A stretch of 64,000 bases of DNA, from the NCBI GenBank assembly GCA_038373865.1, contig JAXGGA010001119.1:104609-168608 (forward strand), given 5' to 3'. Positions 33,583 to 44,829 of this stretch are shown piece by piece. Made by a program: the position numbers and the translations under genes. This DNA comes from Uloborus plumipes. Taxonomy: Eukaryota; Arthropoda; Arachnida; Araneae; Uloboridae. Every line of letters starts with the position of its first letter. The first letter of the stretch is position 1. The notes below the pieces were generated by a model that saw only the letters and a list, made by a program, of their open reading frames with translations, was not told the DNA's origin and did not search any database.

Positions 33583-33743
33583 CGTCTTGTAGAACATGCA
33601 GGCCTTGAGGTCTTCGTCTTCTCCGTTCGGGCAGTCGATGAAACCGTCGCAGAGGCCGCGGTCGTCGATGCACCGGTAGCGGCCCACGTGATCTTTCGAC
33701 GGACAGGAGAACTGCTCCGTGCCGTCACGGGCCGGAGGGCACT
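33583..33743 (-). CDS. Host gene exon encoding an LDL-receptor class A domain
   Basis: The only conserved host coding piece I can support. On the minus strand a pyrimidine-rich acceptor (CTCTCTCTTGCAG) precedes the exon and ACG-GTGAGT forms the donor. The 161-bp exon starts with two bases of a split codon and ends on a codon boundary. It encodes one six-cysteine LDLa module: CPPARDGTEQFSC, the CPSKDHVGRYRC part, then CIDDRGLCDGFIDC and CPNGEDEDLKAC, followed by MFYKT. The acidic CDG..DC...EDE residues match the calcium-binding end of LDLa domains, which are extracellular. The CMFYKT ending recalls the single LDLa domain of arthropod prohormone-4-type secreted precursors, and Jelly-belly-like proteins are another single-LDLa option; I hold this assignment loosely. 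Neighbouring exons were not found in the window. Confidence 0.85.
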
Positions 33744-34540
33744 CTGCAAGAGAGAGCACCACGTGAGACAAACAATAGGGTAGTTGTGACCTATTGAATA
33801 TCCCTTTTTTAACTACTAGATATTGTTAAGAGGCTTACAAAACACAAAAATTCACCATTGCCGAATTTTAAAACACAACGGTTGATTCTTAATGATTTTT
33901 TTAAAAACCCAAGCGCAAAAAAAGCGCGCCTTGAAACCGAAACCCGTGACGTCAGAGCAGACGGCAGTAACTTTCAGCCTTTCATCCATAAAAATTGGAT
34001 TTTTGCTATATTATCGTTTCATTGCGGGATTTTCTCCTTCCGTAATCAATACCTTAAAGTTTACTAATTCACTATTTAAAACTGGATTTATCAAAGAGCA
34101 ATCCAATATCCTGCTAGGGGTGATTGTTTTGATATTTTTTGGTGAAATCCGTAGTCAAATTTTTAGAACGCATCACTTGGCGAGAAAAAAAAAAAAATAC
34201 GGCAGTGCAGAGCGAACAACAGTGCGGAAGCCGGAGAAACCGGTTTCTCGAGCTCCTCGCATCTAAAGCTTCTCGCTCTTTCTTCGCCTTAGTGGAAAGT
34301 TCAAAAGCGCCAACGACTGCCCAGTGACGTCACAGCCGCTTGAAATTAAAAAATTATTTAAAAAAAAAAACTACTTGTCGCAGCGCAAAAATTTTTTCGC
34401 CGTTGATGTTCATGTATGTTGCTCTATCATATAAAAATAAAATTGAAAAATCGAAAACTTCCCTATTCCACAACAATGAATTTCGATACAACGAAATGTC
34501 CGCTGCAACGAAATTAGTTTTCAGTCCTGATTTAATCCCT
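33744..34540. other. Presumed intron of the LDLa gene; no exon found
   Basis: AT-rich, with an 124-codon plus-strand frame at 33892-34266 that has no recognised motif and spans low-complexity sequence. Nothing else supported. Confidence 0.4.
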
Positions 34541-35202
34541 ACCAGCTGGTGACCGAGCTCCGCTCGAAGAAAACAGGTATCGAAGCTAACTCGAAGATTT
34601 AAATTTTCAATTGTGATTTATCAAAACAATACATCCCATAAGAAAATTTGTGAAATCATTGGTGAAAAGATAACCGGTTAAAGTGCACCATTGTAAACTA
34701 TTCTAAACAAAGTTAGAGTTTGGAAATGGAACTATTCTATACAAAGATTAAGTTTGAAAAGTCATAGGAAATAAAATGTAATTGATAATAAAAAATTATT
34801 CAATGAAAGAAATGGTTCAAATTGAGCAGTGTAAAGATTGAAGTGTGTTGAAGTTCAATATTTTTGACAAATTTATTTAGAAAAACCAAACCTCGTGATT
34901 CCTCGTGGCCAAAAACCCCAGACCTCCAAGTTTACCGAAGTTAATTCTATGGCGACTTTCGACTTGGCAACCATTCCTCGTATTACCCCAAACGTGTACC
35001 AGGGGACCGAGCCCGCTCGGTTAAAAAAAAAAACAAGTTTGTAAACTCGTGTTTTTTTTTAAAGTGCGAAGTGCTTATTTAGATAAACTTGAAAAGCATT
35101 TTTGAGCCTTTGGTTGCAATTACGCATTCAAAACAGCCGTAATTTATTTTGAAAAACACAACCCTATTTAATCCATGCTCACCGTAAAATCACACCTAAT
35201 TT
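34541..35202. repeat. Composite repeat, part A, copy 1
   Basis: Begins ACCAGCTGGTGACCGAGCTC and runs to the SINE-D copy. It is nearly identical to 49626-50280, including GGTATCGAAGCTAACTCGAA and the CGAGCCCGCTCGG hairpin. Part of the CCCCAGACC segment recurs at 46560 and 51270. Probably a Helitron-type remnant, but I could not place its ends. Confidence 0.65.
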
Positions 35203-35602
35203 GATTTCATTTGGCGCCAAAGGCGCGGGAGGGGTTGATGAGAATGGATGCAGAGTCCCTGTTCTCCAGTACGCATTTGGTTCCAGTTGGTTTTGACTTT
35301 CACTTCACTTCACACTCCAGGTCTCCCCCCCCCCGTACATACCACAACTCGCTTTTTAACCGGGATGGGGCCCTGAAGAGCGCTCTGTTCATTTTTGAAC
35401 CAGGCCCAAGGGCCGACTAAACCCTTGGCCCAGCACACCCCAGAGGTTTCGTTTCACTTGGAGGATTTTGTGACCACGTACAATTTTAACGTCCCCCAGC
35501 AACCATTAATGAAGACAGTGGATCTTTGATCGGCGGCTATATGATCGACCCGAGACCCTCCGGTTACGAGTCCGACGACTTACCGATTGGACTACCGCGG
35601 CC
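35203..35602 (-). mobile_element. SINE-D, tRNA-derived (about 400 bp), copy 1
   Basis: On the minus strand it begins GGCCGCGGTAGTCCAATCGG (tRNA start and A-box region) with GGACTCGTAACCGGAGGGTC (anticodon arm, CGT in the anticodon place) and a decayed B-box GGGTCGATC. The long body follows and it ends in GGCGCCAAATGAAAT. Five or more copies in the window are all on the minus strand. The head looks tRNA-Thr-like. No coding capacity. Confidence 0.75.
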
Positions 35603-35765
35603 TCAGGCCCCTGTATAGACGAGCCGACGCATCAAGATTACCACTTTGGATCCAGCGCGTGTCTGAGGATTGTCTTTTCCGGCCAGTTATCGCTTTTTGG
35701 TAACTTTTTACGTAAATTTAACAAAGCTTGGCAATGTCCCGAAACTTTGCTCTGGTAACCCTAAT
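35603..35765. mobile_element. MITE family M, copy 2, right half missing
   Basis: Left TIR (GGCCCCTGTATAGACGAGCC) and interior as far as GGTAACCCTAAT, then cut by the inverted repeat at 35766. Confidence 0.7.
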
Positions 35766-36267
35766 CCCAACAAAAACATAAATGTGAAAAAGGAGCCAAG
35801 TTCTGTTGAAACAACGTTTGGGCAGTTTGAAGCAGCGGTGCCACCGACAAAAGAGTTGAAATCTAACAGGCTCCAAGCTCTATAGCTGTTCTGTTAACTA
35901 CAGTCGTGAGAGTTATTGAAATGTTCATTAATTTATTTTAATAACATTTCGTTAATTCCTTTCATATCGGCTTCGGAACTGGGCAAGTTTTAATCGTCAC
36001 GAAGTTACGTTCAAAAAAGTCCGACTTCAGTCAGTTAGAAATGAACTTGCCCAGTTCCGAAGCCGATATGAAAGGAACTAACGAAATGTTATTAAAATAA
36101 ATTAATGAACATTTCAATAACTCTCACGACTGTAGTTAACAGAACAGCTATAGAGCTTGGAGCCTGTTAGATTTCAACTCTTTTGTCGGTGGCACCGCTG
36201 CTTCAAACTGCCCAAATGTTGTTTCAACAGAACTTGGCTCCTTTTTCACATTTATGTTTTTGTTGGG
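35766..36267. repeat. Near-perfect 222-bp inverted repeat with 58-bp spacer
   Basis: Arms 35766-35987 and 36046-36267 are inverse complements with two mismatches that I could find. The left arm, read on the plus strand, has an open frame ending NRLQAL then TAG, followed by AT-rich sequence that looks like a 3' untranslated region. No TIR or TSD signature is recognised. A transcript would fold into a hairpin of about 220 bp. Confidence 0.9.
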
Positions 36268-36892
36268 ATATCATGCATTTTTGAAAAGCCGCGGTAACGG
36301 TTATGCTTTCATTTAGACACAAATTTAATATACTACTGAATAAATACCGTCCTTCATTTGTTTTTCATATATACACATATATTTTTATTTGAGTTAAAAG
36401 ACTGAAGAGCGGTATACTTACTGATAAAGATTTTTTTCAGCAACGTTCGAATGTGGCAATGTTGATGCATTTTTACCCATATTAGGGTAGACAGACCAGT
36501 GAATGACCACTTAAGCAAAATTTCATTTTTAAAAAATCGTAGTAATTTTAAATACTGTAATATTTTGTTCGTGATAGTTTAAATAGTTTTATTGATCTAT
36601 GTAAATGCGTAAAAAAAATGATGGAGCTTGAAAGGTACCGCTTCCGGCTTTTTGGGGTGTTCGAAGGAAAAATGGCGCAAAGACCCAGTGAATGACCATC
36701 TCTGACCCAGTGAATGACCACTAATTTGACCAGTGAATGACCACCTTAAATTTTTAGTTAGAAATACTTGAAGTTGGTTTTAGATATTTTCACTTTTGTA
36801 TATTTTTATATGGCATGTAGTGATCCATTACTTTTAGTGTTTATTTATGTATTACATTTCAGGTTTATTTATTTATTTATTTATTTATTCGA

Positions 36893-37480
36893 ACTTTCTT
36901 TTGCATCGTGAAGGTAGTATTGTAATCGCGGAAAGACTTCCCCTCAATTTTCGATCTAAAATGTTTTTTTAATCACGCATTAATGAATGCTGAGTAGTTT
37001 TTTCGGCCTATTTGCACATGCATTTGTACCTACGAACGTATGGACAACAGAAAAATACATGACGGCTTTCTACGTATGTAGGTATGTATTCATGTTTTAT
37101 GTATGTATCTCGCACAACTCAAAAACTGTATGGCGTAGAAGATTGAAATTTCGCATGTGAAGTTTGAGTGGGGTCTAGTTATGCGCCTAACCTTTTGGTT
37201 ACATTCGAATGTTCCCAAGGGGGTCTTTTACCCCTGTTTGAGGTAAATATGTTAATTTCAATGCAGAATTAAGGGATGTTGTAATTTAGCAACATCATGC
37301 TGATAGATCGCTTTACTTCTAGTCGCCAATTTTTCGTCGCCAACTTGGCGACATATCGCCATGTTGGCGACAAAATTGGCAAAAAAGGATTTTTTTTTTC
37401 GAATTTGTTTTTAATTTGGCGCTTTCGGCGATATTGAGTGAAGTATTCACTGAATAATGTTAAAATTGTGGATATTTAAA
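36893..37480 (+). mobile_element. HL2 copy 2 (diverged)
   Basis: Hairpin start ACTTTCTTTTGCATCGTGAAGG, then GTATTGTAATCGCGGAAA, GCTGAGTAGTTTTTTCGGCC, a TATGTA microsatellite part, and a TTGGCGACATATCGCC cluster at 37320-37440, in the same order as 26572-27323. The 3' edge is approximate. Confidence 0.55.
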
Positions 37481-37801
37481 AGATGAATACTGCAAAACAG
37501 CTCTTGCATTAGTCTGAGACAAAGTGGGGGTTGTAACTGTTTGAAGTGTTTACTTTATCACTCTGTGGCACTATTATATTGTATGTTTGTTCTTCACACA
37601 CATTCCATGCAGTTTTATGCAATTTTAGATCACAGACGCTAATAAAATTACATCAATTTTCTTTACATTTGAAAGAACTACTCTCCACGTTTACCATTTC
37701 TTTATATGTGCTGGAAAATGTCTAAAATGCTACGCACAAAAGTTATTTGACTTTGTGACCCTGTCATCAAAATATTTTTTTGTAAAAACTGAGTGTATGT
37801 A

Positions 37802-39221
37802 CACTGCTCGATAATGAAAATGCAACACCAAGAAGGAGTGGTCAGAAATTCATGCAAATTTTACCGTAGACGCACGTCACTGAGTTATGCAAATGATATG
37901 AAATGCCCAGCTCTCCGACGCACGTGAAGTAAGATATAAGAGAATGAAGTTGAAAAGTGGGCTATGTTCATGTTGGTTTTTCTGCCAGACTAATTATCGG
38001 AGAAATTTGGTTTTTGTCTCGAACGATACGTGTGATAGGAGGAAATGCCACGCCGTCCTCAACGAAGACACTTCTAGCATATAGACGACTTTACAAGGGG
38101 TATGGTGATAGGACTGAGAAGGGGAGGTTGGTCCATACGTCAAATTGCAGCTGATACCCACATGGATGCAAGCACTGTGCATCGGCTGTGTCGGAGATGG
38201 TTGGAAAGAGGAAATGTAGCCACATTGAGGGGTGCAGGTGCAGCCAGAGTGACGTCAGACTGCTTAGATTGACGGATTCACCGATAAGCTGTGGCGGACC
38301 CGCAAGTCACTTGTACGTCGATTCTGCAGCACGTGCAAGGTACCCTGGATGTTCCTGTGTCGACCAGAACCATTTCCCGTCGACTGGTTGCACGTGGCCT
38401 GCAATCACGGCGCCCGCTAAGAAGACTGCCATTGACCTCACAGCACAGACTCCAACGTTTGGAATGGTGCCGGACCAGAGCGACGTGGATGGCAGAATGG
38501 CAAACCGTAGTGTTCTCAGATGAATCCCGCTTCTGTTTGTCCAGCGATAGTCATCGCATACGTGTGTGGCGTCGACGTGGAGAAAGATCGAATCCGGCAG
38601 TAACTGTGGAACGCCCCACAGCGTGACACCGTGGCATGATGGTTTGGGGCGCTATTGCATACAATTCCGTATCATTTCTAGTTCGTATTCGGGGCACTAT
38701 GACGGCCCAACGATATGTAGATAATGTACTGCGGCCGGTGGCAATCCCCTACCTTCAGGGTCTGCCAAATGCAGTTTTTCAATAGGATAACGACCGGCTT
38801 CACAGTGCTCGAATCAGCCAACATGCTCTACGAGGTGTACAGATGCTTTCCTGGCCACCATACTCTCCTGACTTGTCACCAATCGAACATGTGTGGGACG
38901 TGATTGGACGCCGTTTGCAGAACCTGTCACTGCCTCGTTCAGAGGACGAACTGTGGCAAATGGTTGAAAGGGAATGGAGTGCCATCCCTCAGGACACCAT
39001 CCGCACGCTTATTGACTCCATACCTAGACGTGTTTCTTCGTGCATCGCTGTCCGCGGTGGTCCTACTTCTTACTGAGCCGACGCCGTCCTCGCTCTAAAT
39101 TTTGCTTATTTATTTTGAAATAAATATCACTTATTGTTCCATGCTGTCTCTGTCTTCTTACCAAATTTCATCAATTTCTGACCACTCCTTCTTGGTGTTG
39201 CATTTTCAATGTCGAGCAGTG
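37802..39221 (+). mobile_element. Tc1-like DNA transposon, copy 2 (1420 bp)
   Basis: Ends CACTGCTCGATAATGAAAAT and the inverse with CATTGTCGAGCAGTG-type end, TA at 37800-37801 and 39222-39223. Inserted within element G4. Transposase inactivated (next entry). Confidence 0.93.
38045..39076 (+). pseudogene. Tc1-like transposase with five premature stops
   Basis: Collinear over its whole length with the intact transposases at 5641-6672 and 57050-58084, without a frameshift. Stops: TAG 38075-38077 (CAG in the others), TGA 38270-38272 (CGA), TAA 38285-38287 (CAA), TGA 38624-38626 (CGA), TAG 38783-38785 (CAG). All five are single C-to-T changes on the coding strand. The catalytic residues are otherwise recognisable (FSDESRF, QDN, SPDLSPIEH). 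It cannot make full-length enzyme, but its ends could still be moved by the intact copies. Confidence 0.93.
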
Positions 39222-39229
39222 TATGTATC

Positions 39230-39830
39230 AATCTATGTTTTTCTTACTTCTCCCGAAAGCCAGTTAACTGAACATCGAACCAGGTATCGAAAGATTCGTA
39301 ATTTTTAAGTTCATATGTTTGGTTACTTTACATAATTGTCAGAATTTATTAAGCAGAGCTTTTCATTAAAATGTAAATTCTTAAGCACGTCTGCGTGGGC
39401 AAGAGCAAATTCGAATGGAAGAAACAAAGGGAGAATTTGGCACAGTGCTAAATTCTCCCGCTGGTTCTTCCCTTCCAAAACCAAGCTTTCTCTAATTCTC
39501 AACCCCTCTCTTTGTCAAAAATTTTCAACACAAAAGTAGCTTGTAGACGGGAATGTCAAGCATGGAAAGCGAATATCTTAGGTAGTTTTTTGACACTCGA
39601 TCCGAGGGAAAACGTCAATCTCAAAAAAGGCTCTTAGCGAGCCTCTTCTAATATAAAATGCATCGGTTCAAGAGGCCACCATGCTGACCACCGTGAAGCC
39701 CCCGAAATACATTGTTGAGAATGAAATTGTTCTAGTCGTGTGCTTCACTGAAAACCCGAAGTACGCCGCCGAAGGCGGTGTGCATCAACCTGCTGCAGGC
39801 AGATTGCACGAGCCGCCTTGGTGGCAGGTA
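39230..39830 (+). repeat. Helitron-like HX copy, decayed
   Basis: Start ATCAATCTATGTTTTTCTTA and GAACATCGAACCAGGTATCG match the HX start. The end GTGCATCAACCTGCTGCAGG..CCGCCTTGGTGGCAGGTAAG aligns with the HX 3' end, but CTAG has become CAGG. A 52-codon frame at 39680-39838 lies inside it. Confidence 0.45.
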
Positions 39831-40982
39831 AGGTTTTAAAATCTGCCGAAATGTTTTTGAAAATATTCCAAATTTAGCGAGTTTCAGTGTAAAACGACAA
39901 AAATCTTTTACGTGATTTGTAGATAGTCGTCATGGACATGCAAACGGTTAAAATGGGTGATCAATTTCTCGACAAGTCTTTAAATTTAACTCTTTTTTAA
40001 AAAACTTCGCCAGACTTTATTAAATTATGTCTCGACATTGGGCTGACGAGGGCAAATAAATCCCCCCCCCCCAAAGATGTCTTGATATGTTCTTTCGATT
40101 GCTAACTATTTAAACTTTTTGCATTATTACACTATTCGCATGATGGTTCTCTGGGCAACCGTACCTAAATATCGAATTTTGTCTGAATGCTGGCATTACT
40201 TCTAGAGAGATGACAGTCGAAAACGTGACGAAAGGAATAAAAACAGGAAGCGAGCATATATTTTTTGAAAAACTGAAGTGACGAACAACTCAGTGGCCGT
40301 TCAGAGGGGTTGGGGGGTTGTCACTGCAAGGGGAAATTTTAACATTAGGTCCATTGGGTAAAATATCCGTGCCACGAAAAATTGGCCGTTAAGAGGGGTC
40401 TCCGCTTCGTAGAGGTGACCGCTCTAAGAGGTTTTCTGTATGCTCAGCTGTTAATGTGCAAGATGAATTAAAGCAATAAAAACCGCAGTAGTTTTCTTTA
40501 ATTTTTCAAAACAACGTTAAAATCCCAGTGAATGAACAGCTGGTCATTCACTGGATTTTCAGAGTTTTTCTGACCCAGTGAGTGACCACCCCGTAAAGCT
40601 AAAATCTACACATTCTATAAAGATTGAAACAATTAAAATCATACCCTGAATATACATACTAAATGATTCTTTTGTATAATTAAAAAAAATTAATTTATAA
40701 ATACAATTAATGCGAATCAAAGTAGTTGTATACACAAAACCATCCTTATTATTTTAGAACAGAAAAAGAAATGGCGCACGACTGTAAACATTTTATAATT
40801 TTTTACTAGAAAAATACATGACCAAAATAATCAATTAGGTATCAGATAACTCAGAATTTGAAGGAAGAAAGCTAATGAAGCCAATTTATCTAAAAAAAAA
40901 TAATTTAGAACCTTATTTTTTAAGAAATACTGCGAAGTGGTCATTCACTGGGTGGTGGTCATTCACTGGTCGGTATACCCTA

Positions 40983-41359
40983 TAAAGTTTAAGTGCTGCG
41001 AAAGTACCTCGCTTGGAACAGACGACATCCGAAATAAGTAAATTTTCTTCGTGTTTACCCTATATTTTTCTTAAAAGAGAAATAGAATATTTTAACTACT
41101 TGGTTAATATCTTAAGTCACCGCAAGGTGGCATAGTCAATCTCTAGAATTCGAATTATTTATTTCATCTTGATAAACCATTTTAATCTTCCGTCAAGGCA
41201 AACTAAGCCTTGAAACAGCTTACAATAAAACATTTGATTTAAACTTAAGTATTTTATTTTTGGCAGCGTTTTACAAGCATTTTGGCGCTTTTGTTTGACG
41301 AACCATTTATAAATCGCGCCAAGATAGTCATTAAAAAAATGCTTTTTTTCTTGCTTTTT
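40983..41359. other. No gene recognised
   Basis: AT-rich spacer before HL1 copy C. Confidence 0.4.
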
Positions 41360-42874
41360 ACTTTCTTCTATATCTATTATATAGAAGAAAGTATTGGTTT
41401 CGTAAAAATTTTCGAATGTCCAATTTTGACGGATTTGCACGTTTTGAGGTGCGCTGAGTCCATTTCGACCATTTTTGGAAAATGTCTGTCTGTGTGTCTG
41501 TGTGTGTGTCTGTGTGTGTGTGAGTCTGTATGTGTGTGACCAGTTTTTGTGGCCGCGCTAGAGCAAAAACTACTGAATGAAATCGAACAAAAATTTTTGC
41601 ACATATGTACCACCATGTGAACTGGTGCACCTGACTTTGTTTAGCGAATTCCTCCAAGGGGGGTGGAGCAATCGCACGTGTTCTGCGCGTGGGTGATTGC
41701 TATATCTCAGGAAGTAACCGGCGGAATCAAACGAAAATTGGTCCATAGGTAGACCCTACTAAGTACAGGTGCTGATTCAATTTGCGTGTCAATATCTCGA
41801 AGGGGGGTGGAGCAATCGCACGTGTTCTGCGCGTGGGTGATTGCTATATCTCAGGAAGTAACCGGCGGAATAAAACGAAAATTGGTCCATAGATAGACCC
41901 TACCGAGTACAGGTGCTGATTCAATTTGCGTGTCAATATCTCGAAGGGGGGTGGAGCAATCGCACGTGTTCTGCGCGTGGGTGATTGCTATATCTCAGGA
42001 AGTAACCGGCGGAATCAAACGAAAATTGGTCCATAGGTAGACCCTACCGAGTACAGGTGCTGATTTAATTTGCGTGTCAATATCTCGAAGGGGGGTGGAG
42101 CAATCGCACGTGTTCTGCGCGGGGGTGATTGCTATATCTCAGGAAGTAACAAGCGGAATCAAACGAAAATTGGTCCATAGATAGACCCTATAGAGTACAG
42201 GTGCTGATTTAATTTGTGTGTCAGTATCTTGAAGGGGGGTGGAGAAATCGCACGTGTTCTGCGCGGGGGTGATTGCTATATCTCAGGAAGTAACAGGCGG
42301 AATCAAACGAAAATTGGTCCATAGGTAGACCCTATTGAGTGCAGGTGCTGATTCAATTTGTGTGTCAATATCTCAAATGGGGGTGGAGCAATCAAAAGTG
42401 CTTATTTTGTCATTGCACCTACTGTATCTCGGGAAATATTGCTGCGATTTGAATGAAATTTGGAATAACACTAACCCAATATGGAAGCAAGCATCGATTA
42501 AATTTTGGCGCCAATCGCCCCAGGGGGAGGGTGGGGTGATTTTTGCGCTTAGTCAACAATGCGAAAAATTAATTCATTAAAAAATCGCTTTCACGCTATT
42601 TAATTATCAAAACAGCTGAAAACTTTCAATGATTTGAAATTTTTAACTGTTGCCAATTTCTTTTTACTAACAAATAAAATGTTTGCAATTAATCTAAACA
42701 AGGCTTTTGCAATGATTTCCAATTTCGCTCATTGATTTTGCATTTGCAGGGCTATTACGATAATTGGGAAATTGTAGCTGTCTCCAATTACTTGGGCGAG
42801 TACGTATTTTATTTTGTAACCGGAATTCACAAGATAGATATAGAAGAAAGTTTCGTGACGGCCACGACAGCTAG
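41360..42874 (+). mobile_element. HL1 copy C (1515 bp, five 144-bp units)
   Basis: Hairpin start, TGTCTG/TGTGTG microsatellite, then GTGGAG at 41663, 41807, 41951, 42095, 42239 and 42383: five intervals of exactly 144. Tail, inverted start word, TCGTGACGGCCACGA hairpin and terminal CTAG (42871-42874) followed by T. Nearly identical to copy D apart from unit number. Confidence 0.85.
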
Positions 42875-43261
42875 TTTGATGTAGTTTTTGGACTTTTTAG
42901 ATTTTTTCCATAGTTAGTGTATGGAAATTTACCTTGATGCCAAATTTTAAGATTCTGAGACACTTGGAAGTAGGTAAACATTTTGATGAGTGAGTGTATA
43001 ATCTAAATAAGAAAATCGCCATATTTTCACTTTTCAAATATTAATAACTTTAAAACTAAAAGAGATATATTCATAAAATTTAGGATTTTGGGTGTTCTAT
43101 GTCACTCTAATAGACTTACAAAATTTAAAGCATGTAGATGAAGTAGTTCTTGAGAAACGGAGGGGTCGAAAGTAGCCCGAAATGGTTCATGTAAAGATAC
43201 ACTAGCAGATGTGCAGCGCGAACTTGGCTGACACACTGCCGTGTGTCTTGATTCCTCATCA
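42875..43261. other. No gene recognised
   Basis: AT-rich, with a TTTAGGATTTTGGGTG/AAATTTAAAGCATGTAGATG region resembling a dispersed repeat tail. Not assigned. Confidence 0.35.
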
Positions 43262-43380
43262 ATGAAAAATGAAAGTGAAAGTTAATGAGTTGGATCCAAA
43301 GTGGTGAAACTTAAGCTTGATGCGTCGGCCTGTCTATATAGCGGCTCTACCGCCGCCCATACCCAATTCTAACTTTATTT
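43262..43380. repeat. Right half of MITE M plus composite repeat part B, left piece
   Basis: GAAAGTTAATGAGTTGGATC to GGCCTGTCTATATAGCGGCT (MITE M right half), then CGCCCATACCCAATTCTAAC, which is collinear with 50870-50985. The continuation of part B lies at 46312-46645, on the far side of the SINE. Confidence 0.75.
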
Positions 43381-44189
43381 TGATCGATCTCGTTTCGTTT
43401 CTTTTGGGGCTATATGCCCAGGTTTTTGATGAGGACTACAATCTAGTGTCTTGCCTCCATTACACATGATTTTTATTACATATATCTTGTACAGACAATG
43501 TATGAAAGAGTTACATCACAAAGGAATGAAAGTACATCCGGAGCGAGGGTGGGAGTCGAACCCACCGTCTCAGAGTTATCGGCTACACGCTAGGGTGGAG
43601 TGAAAAAAATGAATTTTTGATTTTCGTAAACGGGTACCTTTCATTTACTGTGAATGAGGATAAGTAATGATTCTGTAAAATATTTCACTTTTGCGACGTC
43701 ATCTTTAGTCTGCGCATTTGGCCTAAAGTTTTGAAATTTTTGATTTTTTTTAGATTTTTCAAATTTTTTAAAAAAATATTGCAAATGATAAAACTAGTGA
43801 CGGGTGGTTATTAAATGGAAGAAAAAGGTTTGAAATACACAAGGAATTTTTTAAAACCATTTTAGATTATGATTTCAGTCTGCGCATTAAGCCCAAAGTT
43901 CATGAAAATTTCCGATATTTTCAATATTAAGCAGAAATTTTATAATTTGATATTTATTCTCAATATTTACTTAAAGTGCCTTCAAAACATTTTCTTAATC
44001 ATTTTGTTGTTTCTTTGAACTACTCAACTCTTTGCTTGCTCATTGAAAGTACCCAGGACTCACCACGAGGAAGTGGACGCATTTTGGGTGCCACCCGCGC
44101 TCCCCATGCTTCCAACCAATGAGAGCACACATTTACATTTCTGAGACAAGTCAGGAACAATAAATTGTTTCTTTGATTAGGAAATTGTT

Positions 44190-44506
44190 TGCATTGGTTT
44201 TGATGGATGCACTACAACGACAGGAAAATACAAAGGTGTAATACTGAAACTGGAAGAAAAACTTGGTAGACCTCTGTAATGAGATATTTGCCAATTACAT
44301 TTGAATGAACTTAATTTGCGGCATTTTTTGCAAAAGCTAGATGGACCTACCAGTGGACCAAAGTGTTTTTTTTGGGGGGGGGGGGCTGTTGGACGAAGCA
44401 AAACAACATGTTATAATTTCAAATCAGTTCAATATGAACCTATAGAATTTGTCATTGATCAGACCGATTTTGACAATAAAAATGATTTAAGTACTGAGCA
44501 ACAGTA
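44190..44506 (+). pseudogene. Transposase remnant within the hAT-type element (left part)
   Basis: In one frame it reads CIGFDGCTTTTGKYKGVILK and LEEKLGRPL, two stops, then DICQLHLNELNLRHFLQKLD, GPTSGPK, a G-run replacing an expected FSGPIG-like stretch, then VGRSKTTC and LSTEQQ. I recognise this as the repeated HLNELPLRHL..LDG.T.GP pattern of a widespread invertebrate transposon protein whose function I cannot name precisely. The right part is at 45338-45586. Confidence 0.6.
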
Positions 44507-44829
44507 ACTTCATGAGATGAGCAAGGTAGTTTAGACTGGGAAAATATCAAAAAAATTGTAGAACAATTCCAAGAAAGCTTTCTAAAGCCAGATGGTTGAC
44601 TACAGCAAACATAATCTTTAGACTGTAATTTTTAAAAGAGTTCATAACTTTCGCGGTAAAAGTGTCCTTGCTCTTTTAGGATGAAGTGCAGACGCTACTA
44701 ATTTAGATATGAATTTGTGTGGGATTATAAAGAGTCACACTTATCTCTCAGGGAAAAAGCAGAAAATTGTATTCACATCCATTCAAAATAATGTATAATT
44801 TGCACCCTAGAAATATGCTGTTATCGATA

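Larger units (their letters stand above)
36485..40980. mobile_element. TA-flanked element G4 (4496 bp with insertions) built on the word CCAGTGAATGACCAC
   Basis: Ends GGGTAGACAGACCAGTGAAT and (inverted) GGGTATACCGACCAGTGAAT, TA at 36483-36484 and 40981-40982. The word recurs at 36495, three times at 36682-36740, and in both orientations at 40525-40590 and 40936-40970. It hosts an HL2 copy, Tc1 copy 2 and a Helitron-like piece, so it is older than these. No transposase of its own was recognised. Confidence 0.82.

Noticed and set aside
33892..34266. 124-codon frame near the LDLa exon
   Set aside because: Opposite strand to the exon, low-complexity composition, no recognised motif.
39680..39838. 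52-codon frame beginning MLTTVKPPKY
   Set aside because: Its end coincides with a decayed Helitron 3' end (compare 31590 and 24750), and no protein family is recognised.
41663..42383. 144-bp tandem repeats considered as a satellite or CRISPR-like array
   Set aside because: The units are head-to-tail without spacers, inside a dispersed element with fixed ends; the genome is eukaryotic.
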